Shown: in pieces, positions 8,796 to 18,045 of the stretch
How the letters are laid out: each line of letters begins with the position of its first letter
How positions within the stretch are numbered: the stretch's first letter is position 1
DNA from: Clostridiales bacterium
Lineage (GTDB): Bacteria > Bacillota > Clostridia > Lachnospirales > Lachnospiraceae
Assembly: GCA_015655075.1 (NCBI GenBank)
Contig: JAATFT010000029.1
Coordinates: forward strand, 1-64,000
DNA length: 64,000 bases
Direction: 5' to 3'
Notes under the pieces: generated by a model
Seen by the model: the letters and a program-made list of their open reading frames with translations, nothing else
Database searches by the model: none
What the model was told of the DNA's origin: nothing
Made by a program: the position numbers and the translations under genes

Positions 8796-9797
8796 TTACG
8801 CCTCCTTACCGCCGCACTCTTTAAGTTTCATAAAACTCTCTCTTATTTTGCCTATCCCTTTGACGCTTAACATCTCGCTATCCCCACGAGAAATTGTACA
8901 TACCATATCCGGCGTTATTTTCACAATTCCAGAAAGCGGCAGACACATCTCTAAAGCACGAATAAAAGCATCCCTTCCATATAGTATGATTTTGTCACAC
9001 CGATCATCTATGAATTTACCCAGCACTTGCAGATCCGACGAAACAATAGCACCATAAATAAAAGAAAGCACCTGGTTTTTATCTGCACCTTCTATCACCT
9101 GACATATTCGAGCCAGGAACAGTGCCCGTGACAGGCCGCACTTAACCACTTCGCCATATCCCCGTTCTACATATTCTCTATCCAATTGAACAGATTCCGA
9201 TATCTCCGCCGCAGAACTTTTCAAAATCGTATCATGAAGCACCGCCCAAAGTAGCTCTCCGCCAATAGTCGTTACAGATTCTTGTATTTTACCATCATAA
9301 TAACGAATTAACTTATTATGAGAGCCGCAGTGGAGAAAAAGAACAGATTTATGTATCAGCTCATCATCTATCACACCCATAATTTCTGTTTCTTCCCCTC
9401 GCATCATGTCTGCACCGCACTTAATCTGATCCGTAAAACGTATTCCCGGAACAAAGTGAAATTCTATTTCTATGCTTATATCAGGGATTACAACTGTTTC
9501 AACCCCTCTCGCCAAATCCTGCAGCGAAGCCGGAGCCTGAATGTGCGTTACTTCATAAAGTCCTGCATTCGATGTAATCATACCGGAGGCAAATATATCC
9601 GTTATGCATCCATATCGGGCCTGCAGGCAGCGAACTTCTTCTCTAATCACTTGTTTCAAACGCTCGTTACCACGAGCGGCATCTGCATCCGCTGCCCCCG
9701 TTCTGCGTTCCGTCCTTACAACAACATTTTTACCTTCCAAAAGTGTAAATCGCGTATACGTAGTGCCTCCATCTATCACTAAATGATATTTCACCAT
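8796..9797 (-). CDS. 2-dehydro-3-deoxygalactonokinase-family (DgoK) sugar-acid kinase
   Basis: VIDGGTTYTRFTLL, ASGMITSNAGLYEV, MRGEETEIMG, LFLHCGSHNKLI. Confidence 0.85.
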   Translation of the reverse strand: MVKYHLVIDGGTTYTRFTLLEGKNVVVRTERRTGAADADAARGNERLKQVIREEVRCLQARYGCITDIFASGMITSNAGLYEVTHIQAPASLQDLARGVETVVIPDISIEIEFHFVPGIRFTDQIKCGADMMRGEETEIMGVIDDELIHKSVLFLHCGSHNKLIRYYDGKIQESVTTIGGELLWAVLHDTILKSSAAEISESVQLDREYVERGYGEVVKCGLSRALFLARICQVIEGADKNQVLSFIYGAIVSSDLQVLGKFIDDRCDKIILYGRDAFIRALEMCLPLSGIVKITPDMVCTISRGDSEMLSVKGIGKIRESFMKLKECGGKEA

Positions 9798-9809
9798 ACA
9801 CAATCCCCC

Positions 9810-10775
9810 TTATTTTTCATACAGATGGCAATTCACAGTATGGTCCTTAGCCATTTCCTTTTTGACCGGCTTTTCTTGTGAGCATATAGGTTTAGCATAG
9901 GGGCACCTTTCATGGAAGACGCATCCTGACGGAGGATTCAGCGGAGACGGTACGTCGCCTTGTAGCACAATCCTCTTTTTGCGTACGTGTGGATTTGCCT
10001 CAGGCACCGCAGAAAGCAGAGCCTGCGTGTAAGGGTGAAGCGGATTTGCAAATAATTCCGCCGTTTCAGCCTCTTCTACCAGGTGTCCTAGATACATAAC
10101 TCCTATTCTATCCGAAATAAACTTCACCACGCTCATGTCATGCGCTATAAACAGATACGAAAGATTCCTCTCCTCCTGTAAATCCAACAGCAAATTAATA
10201 ATCTGTGACTGTATTGATACATCAAGTGCAGATACTGGTTCATCACACACTATAATACCCGGATTGAGAATTAACGCCCTGGCCAGACCGATTCGTTGGC
10301 GCTGTCCGCCCGAAAATTCATGTGGAAAGCGATAATAGTGTTCCTTTCGCAACCCAACCTTCTCAAGGATATCCAACACGGTTTTCTGTCTATCACATTT
10401 AATTTTCTGAATCATCAGAACTTCTTCTAATATTTGTCCCACTTTCTTTCGTGGGTTTAAGGATGAATATGGGTCCTGAAAAACCATCTGTATATAACTT
10501 CGCACAGACCTCATCTTTCTTTCGGAATAGTTTGTAATATCTTTATTTTCTATGCAAATCGTTCCCGCAGTCGGTTCTAAAAGCTTCATAAGCGTCCGCC
10601 CCAGCGTACTTTTTCCACATCCCGTTTCTCCAACAAGACCAAACGTTTCTCCACGGTAAAGTTTCACTGACACATCATCCACCGCTTTTACATGGTTCAC
10701 AACTTTTCCCATATTTCCCTTTACAGGAAAATATTTCCTAATATTCTGTGCTTCCAATACTACTTCCATTGACAT
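9810..10775 (-). CDS. Oligopeptide/dipeptide ABC transporter ATPase (OppF/DppF)
   Basis: GETGCGKSTLGR, FSGGQRQRIGLARAL, CPYAKPIC C-terminal oligopeptide-transporter domain. Confidence 0.92.
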   Translation of the reverse strand: MSMEVVLEAQNIRKYFPVKGNMGKVVNHVKAVDDVSVKLYRGETFGLVGETGCGKSTLGRTLMKLLEPTAGTICIENKDITNYSERKMRSVRSYIQMVFQDPYSSLNPRKKVGQILEEVLMIQKIKCDRQKTVLDILEKVGLRKEHYYRFPHEFSGGQRQRIGLARALILNPGIIVCDEPVSALDVSIQSQIINLLLDLQEERNLSYLFIAHDMSVVKFISDRIGVMYLGHLVEEAETAELFANPLHPYTQALLSAVPEANPHVRKKRIVLQGDVPSPLNPPSGCVFHERCPYAKPICSQEKPVKKEMAKDHTVNCHLYEK

Positions 10776-10786
10776 TCCACCACCTC

Positions 10787-11773
10787 CTATTCGAGTCCAA
10801 TCGGATAAAAGCATCTGACCTTATGCCTTCCATCAGCATTAACAAATTCTGGCATCTCCCGATGACAGCGTTCTGTCGCATAAGGACATCGGGGTGCAAA
10901 ACGGCATCCCTTAGGAATCTGATTCAAAAGTGGCACCATACCAGAGATTGTATGCAGCCTTTTCACTCCTTTATCCTCAAGTAAAGGAATAGATTCAATC
11001 AGACCATTGGTATATGGATGCATTGGATGATCAAAAATATCATTTACATCAGCTTCTTCTACCGTCTGCCCAAGATACATAACTATAACCCTTTTACACG
11101 TTTCTGCAACAACCGCCAGGTCATGAGTGATCAGAATAACACCCATGTGCATCTTAAAATTCAGTTCTACAATCAGGTCTATAATCTGAGCTTGAATTGT
11201 TACATCCAGAGCCGTCGTCGGTTCATCTGCAATCAAAAGTCTGGGATTGCACGAAAGGGCAATTGCTATCATCACTCTCTGCCTCATGCCGCCTGACAAT
11301 TCATGCGGGTATTGGCTCACTCTTTTTTCAGGTGCAGGGATTCCAACCAGGCGCAGCATTTCAACCGCCCGTTTTCTTGCCTCTTCCTTTTTCATATGCT
11401 GGTGATTCATAAGCGGCTCCATAATCTGCTCGCCCACTGTAAACACAGGATTCAAAGCGCTCAGTGCATCCTGAAACACCATAGATATATCCTTGCCGCG
11501 TTTATTCTGCATCTCTTTTTCCGGAATTTCTAGTAAATCTACTCCATCAAACAGAATCTCTCCTTGATATTCAACCAGGTATTTTTCATCATACAATCGC
11601 AATATCGATTGAGCAGTAACACTTTTACCACATCCGGATTCTCCAACCACGCCCAGAATCTCGCCCTTGTTTACATAAAAAGAAACCCCTTGAACCGCAT
11701 TCATTTTCCCACGTTCAGTTTTAAACGACGTTGTTAGTTTTTTAACTTCTAATATTTTTTCCTGCTCTGCCAT
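10787..11773 (-). CDS. Oligopeptide/dipeptide ABC transporter ATPase (OppD/DppD)
   Basis: GESGCGKSVTAQS, LSGGMRQRVMIA, CRFAPRCPYATERC. Confidence 0.92.
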   Translation of the reverse strand: MAEQEKILEVKKLTTSFKTERGKMNAVQGVSFYVNKGEILGVVGESGCGKSVTAQSILRLYDEKYLVEYQGEILFDGVDLLEIPEKEMQNKRGKDISMVFQDALSALNPVFTVGEQIMEPLMNHQHMKKEEARKRAVEMLRLVGIPAPEKRVSQYPHELSGGMRQRVMIAIALSCNPRLLIADEPTTALDVTIQAQIIDLIVELNFKMHMGVILITHDLAVVAETCKRVIVMYLGQTVEEADVNDIFDHPMHPYTNGLIESIPLLEDKGVKRLHTISGMVPLLNQIPKGCRFAPRCPYATERCHREMPEFVNADGRHKVRCFYPIGLE

Positions 11774-11794
11774 TTACAGTCTGCCTCCTTTCCT

Positions 11795-12703
11795 TCAATT
11801 GCTCATAGGATCCATAACTTCACGAATTCCATCACCGAACAGATTGAGCCCAAGTACCGGAAATGCCATAGAAAGTCCAGGTAATACAATCATCCACCAT
11901 GCATTGTAAATAACCGTCTTTCCCTCATACAAGATGTTTCCCCAGCTCGGAGCCGGCACGGGAACGCCCACTCCCAGAAAACTCAAAGAAGCTTCCTGTA
12001 CAATCGCCGTAGCAAAAATAAAAGAAGTCTGAACAATAACCGGGGATAGCACATTAGGAGCAATATGAAACCAGATAATTCGGTTCGCGCTGGCTCCCAA
12101 AGCCTTCATGGATTCGATGTACATCTGCTCTTTTACCATCAACGCTGATGACCTGGTAATTCTGGCGATATCCGGTATATATACAATTGCCAGAGAGATT
12201 ATTACGTTCCTTACGCTGGTACCCATAACTGCCATAAATGCGATAGCCAGCAAGATGGCCGGAATCGCTTTCAAGCCATCGCAGATACGCATCAAAATAC
12301 TGTCCAGGGTCTTGTAATAGCTTGAATACAGACCAATAACCATCCCCACTACCAGTGAGATTGTGCTGACTGCCGCGCCGACCCCCATGGAAACTCTCGC
12401 TCCATATATAATACGAGAAAACAAATCACGACCAAATGTATCAGTGCCAAAAATATGGACCGAGGAGGGATTCTTGAGGCGATCGCTCACAAGCATATCA
12501 TAAGGTCCTGCCGGAGCTATAACCGGTGCCAAAATCGCAACCAACGCCATAGCTATAGTTATCACAGCTCCTATCATTGCCAACTTATTATTCGTAAATT
12601 TATGAATCTTAATTTGCCGCTGTTCCTTTTTCAACTGTTTCTTGAGAACAGCTATATTCTCTTCTTCCTGCATATTTGTCGTCTTTGCGGATATATTATC
12701 CAT
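11795..12703 (-). CDS. Oligopeptide/dipeptide ABC transporter permease (OppC/DppC)
   Basis: FGTDTFGRDLFSRIIYGARVS; binding-protein-dependent permease motif. Confidence 0.92.
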   Translation of the reverse strand: MDNISAKTTNMQEEENIAVLKKQLKKEQRQIKIHKFTNNKLAMIGAVITIAMALVAILAPVIAPAGPYDMLVSDRLKNPSSVHIFGTDTFGRDLFSRIIYGARVSMGVGAAVSTISLVVGMVIGLYSSYYKTLDSILMRICDGLKAIPAILLAIAFMAVMGTSVRNVIISLAIVYIPDIARITRSSALMVKEQMYIESMKALGASANRIIWFHIAPNVLSPVIVQTSFIFATAIVQEASLSFLGVGVPVPAPSWGNILYEGKTVIYNAWWMIVLPGLSMAFPVLGLNLFGDGIREVMDPMSN

Positions 12704-12732
12704 GCCGCACTCCTTTCAAACTAATCATAACA

Positions 12733-13680
12733 TTACTCTAAACTGATTCGCGGATCTGCCAGACCATACAGCAAATCTACGATAAGATTCACAACTACAT
12801 TACCTAAAGCTATGACTAAGACCACCGCCTGGATTACTTCATAATCTCTACGTAAAACAGAATTGACAACCAGCTGCCCTATCCCCGGTATGTTAAATAC
12901 AGTCTCAACTACCGTAGCACCGGATAAAAGAGCAATAAAACTTTGCCCAATCACCGTTATGATAGGAAGCAGCGCATTGCGCAGCGCATGTTTGATAAGA
13001 ATCACTTTGTCTTTCACGCCTTTGGCTTTTGCCATTTTGATATAATCGCTCCCCAGTACCTCCAGCACCGACGAACGAGTCATTCTTGTTATCAAGGCAG
13101 CCTGCATAAGACCCAGTGAAATAGCCGGAAGCGTCAGATATTCAATGTGTTTCAAAAAGCCATTATCCACAATCGCTTTATACCCAGCCGAAGGAAGTAT
13201 TTTCATCCTGACAGAAAACAGTATGATCAAAAGCATACCCAGCAAAAAACTTGGAACTGAAATCCCTACCATACTAAACACAGAAATAACCTGATCCTGA
13301 GATTTTCCTCGCTTTCTGGCTGCAATAATACCGCATGGCATGGCAATTATTAACGAAATCAGCAATGCATAAATCGTCAGGGATATTGTCGGACCGATAT
13401 GATCCAGGATAATTTTGTACATTGGCTCATCCATAAAAATTGATGTACCAAAATCACCATGAAATATTCCACCTACCCAATGTACATACTGGACAACTAT
13501 CGGATCATTAAGTCCCATACTTTCTCTAAGGTTTTCAACCTCTATCTCTGAAGCCTGATCCCCCAGCATGGTCCGCGCAGGGTCACCTGGTGTCAGATGT
13601 ATTAAGCAAAATATTACAACAGACACAATAATCAGCACCGGAATCAACGATAAAACTCTTTTTACAACATATTTTTTCAT
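12733..13680 (-). CDS. Oligopeptide/dipeptide ABC transporter permease (OppB/DppB)
   Basis: MKKYVVKRVLSLIPVLIIVSVVIFCLIHLTPGDPA. Confidence 0.92.
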   Translation of the reverse strand: MKKYVVKRVLSLIPVLIIVSVVIFCLIHLTPGDPARTMLGDQASEIEVENLRESMGLNDPIVVQYVHWVGGIFHGDFGTSIFMDEPMYKIILDHIGPTISLTIYALLISLIIAMPCGIIAARKRGKSQDQVISVFSMVGISVPSFLLGMLLIILFSVRMKILPSAGYKAIVDNGFLKHIEYLTLPAISLGLMQAALITRMTRSSVLEVLGSDYIKMAKAKGVKDKVILIKHALRNALLPIITVIGQSFIALLSGATVVETVFNIPGIGQLVVNSVLRRDYEVIQAVVLVIALGNVVVNLIVDLLYGLADPRISLE

Positions 13681-13758
13681 AGGCTCTCTCCATAAACAAG
13701 AACGTGGTGGCAAATAATCTTTCGCCAGATATCTTGCCACCACCAAAACATTGTCAGG

Positions 13759-15390
13759 TTATTTAGATACAGTTGCATTCCACGCAAACGGTCCAAAATG
13801 ATATATCATGTTATTTATCTTTGATGAAGATACGCAGCACATACTAAAGTCTCCGAATTTGCTGATTGGCAGGCTGGTAGACCAGCAATATTCCTGCATT
13901 TCTTCCCAATTTGTTAAAGAATCCTCTTTACTCGTAGACGTGTTCAGTTCCTTCTCCATATCTATAAGCTTAGTATCAACCACCCAGCCCGGATAAGATT
14001 CTGTCATCCAGTTCATCAGTGTCGGCAGCGCAACAGGACTCCATGACGTAATAAATCCGTCAAAAGCCGTAGGGTCACTTCTATAAGATAAAAAGGTTGC
14101 CCAGTCGCAAACCAATAAAGTAACATCTATACCTGCTTTCTCCAGTTGATTTTCCACTACAACTGCAGCATTATAAAATTCCTGATAATCAGAGGAAACC
14201 AGGAGTGTAAATGTCTCGCCATTGTATCCGGCTTCATCTAGAAGTTCTTTTACCCTATTCATATCCTTTACATTATAATACTCTTTTCCTGCTTCGGTGT
14301 ACCACTCCAGCTGTTCCTGATACATATAGCAGGAATCCAATCTATAAAATGTCGGATCTGTATAGGCCGACTGCATAATAGCATCCATATCCAGTGCAGC
14401 ATTTACAGCTTGTCTAAATACAGAATCAGCACTAATCCCTTGCTTCTTATTGTAAATCATACCCAGAGAACCATTCATATCATTGAAGAGCGTGTAGTCG
14501 CTATTATTTTCAAACATCGAATAGTTATCTAACGGCAGTTTGTAGATGAAGTCGTACTCACCTGTCTGAATGCCGGCCACTCGGGTTGCATCGTCAGGAA
14601 CTATATCAAAATAAACATCCGGTGTCTTCGCTTCTTTATAACCAACACGTGCATCGCACTCCCCCGGTGTTCCATATGGTGTATAATCATCAAATTTTAC
14701 TATCTTGATGTATTGATCCTGCTGCCATTCATCAAATTTATAAGGTCCTGTGCCTATATACTCTTTTAGCAAACCAGTTTCTGGATCTGCATCCGCAATC
14801 GTAGACGCCGGAACGATCGCTGGCATCTGACCTGCCGTTGCCATCAATTCATTCAGATACATCAACGATTCCTCCATCGAAATCTTAACTGTATAGTCAT
14901 CTACTTTCTCAAATCTGGAATTTCCGATCATCTGGGATGCATTACTGCAACATTCAATCCAGCGATTCATGGATGCCACTACATCATCCGCTTTCATTTC
15001 CTGCCCATTATGGAACATGACGCCCTGGCGCAGTTTATAAGTCCATTCCGTATAATCCTCATTGACCTCATATGATTCTGCTAACTCCAAACCAGCCGTA
15101 TAGTCGGATTTCATATTGACAATACCTTCAAATATGTTGCCATCTGCAATCGTTCTTCCTACATCACCACCTGTTTTTATGATATCCAAAGTAGCCGGAG
15201 CTGCATTGATGGCAATATGCATTTCACTTTTTATATCTTCTGTTGGAGCCGCCGCAGATGAAGATTCCTCTTTAGCTGTAGAATCTTTTGAAGAGTCGGG
15301 AGAAACAGACTTATTTCCACAACCAGAAATCATAGTAACTGATAACAATGCCGACAGAAACAACGTTGCTAGTTTATTAAATTTTTTCAT
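13759..15390 (-). CDS. Oligopeptide/dipeptide ABC transporter substrate-binding lipoprotein (SBP_bac_5)
   Basis: Lipobox VTMISGCGNK; ~540 aa SBP_bac_5-like sequence. Confidence 0.9.
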   Translation of the reverse strand: MKKFNKLATLFLSALLSVTMISGCGNKSVSPDSSKDSTAKEESSSAAAPTEDIKSEMHIAINAAPATLDIIKTGGDVGRTIADGNIFEGIVNMKSDYTAGLELAESYEVNEDYTEWTYKLRQGVMFHNGQEMKADDVVASMNRWIECCSNASQMIGNSRFEKVDDYTVKISMEESLMYLNELMATAGQMPAIVPASTIADADPETGLLKEYIGTGPYKFDEWQQDQYIKIVKFDDYTPYGTPGECDARVGYKEAKTPDVYFDIVPDDATRVAGIQTGEYDFIYKLPLDNYSMFENNSDYTLFNDMNGSLGMIYNKKQGISADSVFRQAVNAALDMDAIMQSAYTDPTFYRLDSCYMYQEQLEWYTEAGKEYYNVKDMNRVKELLDEAGYNGETFTLLVSSDYQEFYNAAVVVENQLEKAGIDVTLLVCDWATFLSYRSDPTAFDGFITSWSPVALPTLMNWMTESYPGWVVDTKLIDMEKELNTSTSKEDSLTNWEEMQEYCWSTSLPISKFGDFSMCCVSSSKINNMIYHFGPFAWNATVSK

Positions 15391-15455
15391 ATAAATCCTC
15401 CTCATATAATAAGTTTTTAGATTTTTTCAAATAAATCTTCTTTATATGTCTTCTC

Positions 15456-15920
15456 CTATTCCACTTCTACCAATGCTTCTATCTCACATGCAAATCCTCC
15501 CGGCAGCGCATTGGTACCAATTGCAGATCTCGCTGGGCATCCTGCTTCTGATCCAAATAATGTCATAAGGAGATCCGAGCCTCCATTAACTACCTGTGGC
15601 TGCTGCCCGAAATCATCAGTACAATTTACAAATGCCAGAACTTTAACAAATCTTTTTATTCGATTCAAATCCCCAAGTTCCGCCTCCAGATTGGCCAATA
15701 TATTAAGCATGCATTGGTACGCCGCCTTTTGCCCTTCTTCTAAAGTGAGTTCCTTTCCCAATTTGCCAATAACGTTACTGTCACCGCCTATATCAGGTCC
15801 ACATCCAGAGCAATAATACAAATTGGTTCCGAACATCTGCACTGGTGTATACACACCTCCTTTTGGCGGCGGTGCAGGAAGTGTTATTTTCTTCTCCTTC
15901 ATTATCTCATAAACGTTCAT
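15456..15920 (-). CDS. RidA/YjgF family protein
   Basis: GCPARSAIGTNALPGGFACEIEALVEVE, the RidA signature with conserved Arg and Glu. Confidence 0.9.
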   Translation of the reverse strand: MNVYEIMKEKKITLPAPPPKGGVYTPVQMFGTNLYYCSGCGPDIGGDSNVIGKLGKELTLEEGQKAAYQCMLNILANLEAELGDLNRIKRFVKVLAFVNCTDDFGQQPQVVNGGSDLLMTLFGSEAGCPARSAIGTNALPGGFACEIEALVEVE

Positions 15921-15942
15921 TTTATCCTCCTTTATTCCTTTA

Positions 15943-17061
15943 TTAATAAATTATTTTTCTATTACGCGCTGTTATCATCCATTCTCCGATGATCCTGTTA
16001 TTCTTTACTACAACGGCTGAAGTATACAATGCACTTGTTGGACAGATATGCGTTGGAATCACATAGAATTCATCTCCAGGTTCTGGTGTCTCTTCTTCAT
16101 ACCCTTCATCCATACGCCACGTCCAGTGTTCTTCACTTTGGAACATTTCTTCTGCATGCTCCAATCCCAGGATTTTCCCGCGTTTCCCCGGCGGGTCTGC
16201 CGCAATCCCTTTGTATCCCAGATCCAGCGTAAAATATCCTTCAGCCGGATTGCTGACGACCCTGGTCAGGATGGCTGCACCTGGTCTAAATTTCAAATCC
16301 GGATATTTCATAGAGTATCCACAGTCATTTATCAAAACTGTTCCCGGCGAATAATAAGCATCGTTAAACCCAAGTTTACGGTAGCATGGAAAAGAAGGGC
16401 TTCCTCCCACGACTAAAGTATCACAGCAATATTTCTGTTCCAGCAATTCTTCTCTTATCTGTACCATCTTCTCCAGATATTCTTTAACACATGCTGTCCG
16501 TACTTCCAGTTCTTTTTCTGTTCTTTGCCCGTCATAGCAGTGAAAACCCCGTATCGCCAAGTTATCCAAGGTAGAACAGTACCGATATAAATCTTTTAAG
16601 TAAGAAAGTTTCACTCCGGTCCGATCCATGCCGGTATTAACATCTATTAAGACATTACATCTGGTACCAAATGTTCTAGCTCTTTCGTTCAGCCTCTCTA
16701 ATTGCGTCCTGCAGTCGCCTATCGCCCAAAACTCAGCCATCGGAAACCCTTGCTTCAATCGTAGAAAGCGTTCAATATCAGGTCCGATTAACGGATACGC
16801 TACCAAAACATGTGATGCGCCATAACTTGCTGCCGTTTCCGCTTCAGCAATAGTTGCGCACTTAAATCTGGTAATCCCCATCTCGATCTGCATCCGTATC
16901 ACCTGTGCGCACTTGTGTGTTTTAACATGAGGCCACAGATGTTTTGCACCACCTGCCATCGCAATTGCCTTCTGTACATTATCCTTTATTGTATCGTAGT
17001 AATAGATTAACGCCGGAGTAATAACCGATTCAGTCCCTGCAAAATCATAATTCATTCTCAT
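15943..17061 (-). CDS. DSD1 / D-threonine aldolase-like fold-type III PLP enzyme (alanine-racemase N domain)
   Basis: WPHVKTHK PLP-lysine motif, C-terminal HICPTSALY metal-binding-like motif. Confidence 0.88.
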   Translation of the reverse strand: MRMNYDFAGTESVITPALIYYYDTIKDNVQKAIAMAGGAKHLWPHVKTHKCAQVIRMQIEMGITRFKCATIAEAETAASYGASHVLVAYPLIGPDIERFLRLKQGFPMAEFWAIGDCRTQLERLNERARTFGTRCNVLIDVNTGMDRTGVKLSYLKDLYRYCSTLDNLAIRGFHCYDGQRTEKELEVRTACVKEYLEKMVQIREELLEQKYCCDTLVVGGSPSFPCYRKLGFNDAYYSPGTVLINDCGYSMKYPDLKFRPGAAILTRVVSNPAEGYFTLDLGYKGIAADPPGKRGKILGLEHAEEMFQSEEHWTWRMDEGYEEETPEPGDEFYVIPTHICPTSALYTSAVVVKNNRIIGEWMITARNRKIIY

Positions 17062-17080
17062 CCTCCTTTTCCGTCTTAAA

Positions 17081-17349
17081 TATTTTGTTGAAATTTACTT
17101 TCCAGTTTTTGTACACATTTTGTTGAAATTCATCTCCCATTTTATGCAAATATATTGTTATTTGCTTTATGTTTCTAGTTAATTGTACTATGTTATTTTT
17201 GTAAAGTCAAATATTATATTATATATTTTTTATTAATTCAGTATCATATTTTATTTTTTTGTAATTATTTATTATCATAGTTATATTAATTTCAACGTTT
17301 TGTTTATTTGGATTTAACACTTGATTTAAACGATATGTTGAATTATAAT
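17081..17349. promoter_or_regulatory. Divergent promoter region with four TGTTGAAaTT-like motifs
   Basis: TATTTTGTTGAAATTT (17081), CATTTTGTTGAAATTC (17116), AATTTCAACGTTTTG (17288, inverted), GATATGTTGAATTATAAT (~17332). Confidence 0.45.
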
Positions 17350-17384
17350 ACAGTTATATTCTACGTCAAGGGAGGTTTTACAAA

Positions 17385-18020
17385 ATGAGTTTTGTTTCGG
17401 ATAATTTCGAAATGCTTTCGGAAATTGCGAAATGTATCGCTATGCAATTTGGTCCAGAATGTGAAGTTGTTCTTCACGATCTTACCCAACCATACGATCA
17501 TACCATTGTTGCTATTTACAACGGCCATATCACAGGCAGAAAGATAGGAGGGGTCGGTACAAATACCGGTTTAGAGATTCTTCAAGGCAGTGTACAACCA
17601 AAAGATCAATACAATTATATCAACACTACAGAAAAGGGGCGTACTCTGCGCTCCTCCAGTAAATATTTCAGAGATCATACAGGTAAAATCGTAGGCAGTT
17701 TATGCATCAATTACGATATCACAAACCTGCTGTATGGACAGTCAGCTGTTTCACACCTGACATCTTCGGAAAATACCTCCAATATAAAAGAAGTCTTTGT
17801 AGACAATATTGATGATTTATTGGATTATATGATGAAAGAAGCAGTTGCCAATACCAGCAAATCTTTAGATGAATTGACAAAAGAAGACATGGTCTCCATC
17901 GTCCACAGTTTAAATTCTAAAGGATTATTCCTCATAAAAAAATCCGTAGAACGAGTTGCAGAATTTCTTGGTATCTCCAGATTCAGCATTTACAACTATT
18001 TGAACGAAGAATCCGAATAA
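17385..18020 (+). CDS. YheO/DauR-family PAS-HTH transcriptional regulator
   Basis: FGPECEVVLHDLTQPYDHTIVAI..GSLCINYDI..., C-terminal VAEFLGISRFSIYNYLNE. Confidence 0.85.
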   Translation: MSFVSDNFEMLSEIAKCIAMQFGPECEVVLHDLTQPYDHTIVAIYNGHITGRKIGGVGTNTGLEILQGSVQPKDQYNYINTTEKGRTLRSSSKYFRDHTGKIVGSLCINYDITNLLYGQSAVSHLTSSENTSNIKEVFVDNIDDLLDYMMKEAVANTSKSLDELTKEDMVSIVHSLNSKGLFLIKKSVERVAEFLGISRFSIYNYLNEESE

Positions 18021-18045
18021 AAAACTCTAGAAAGGAATTTGTGCA

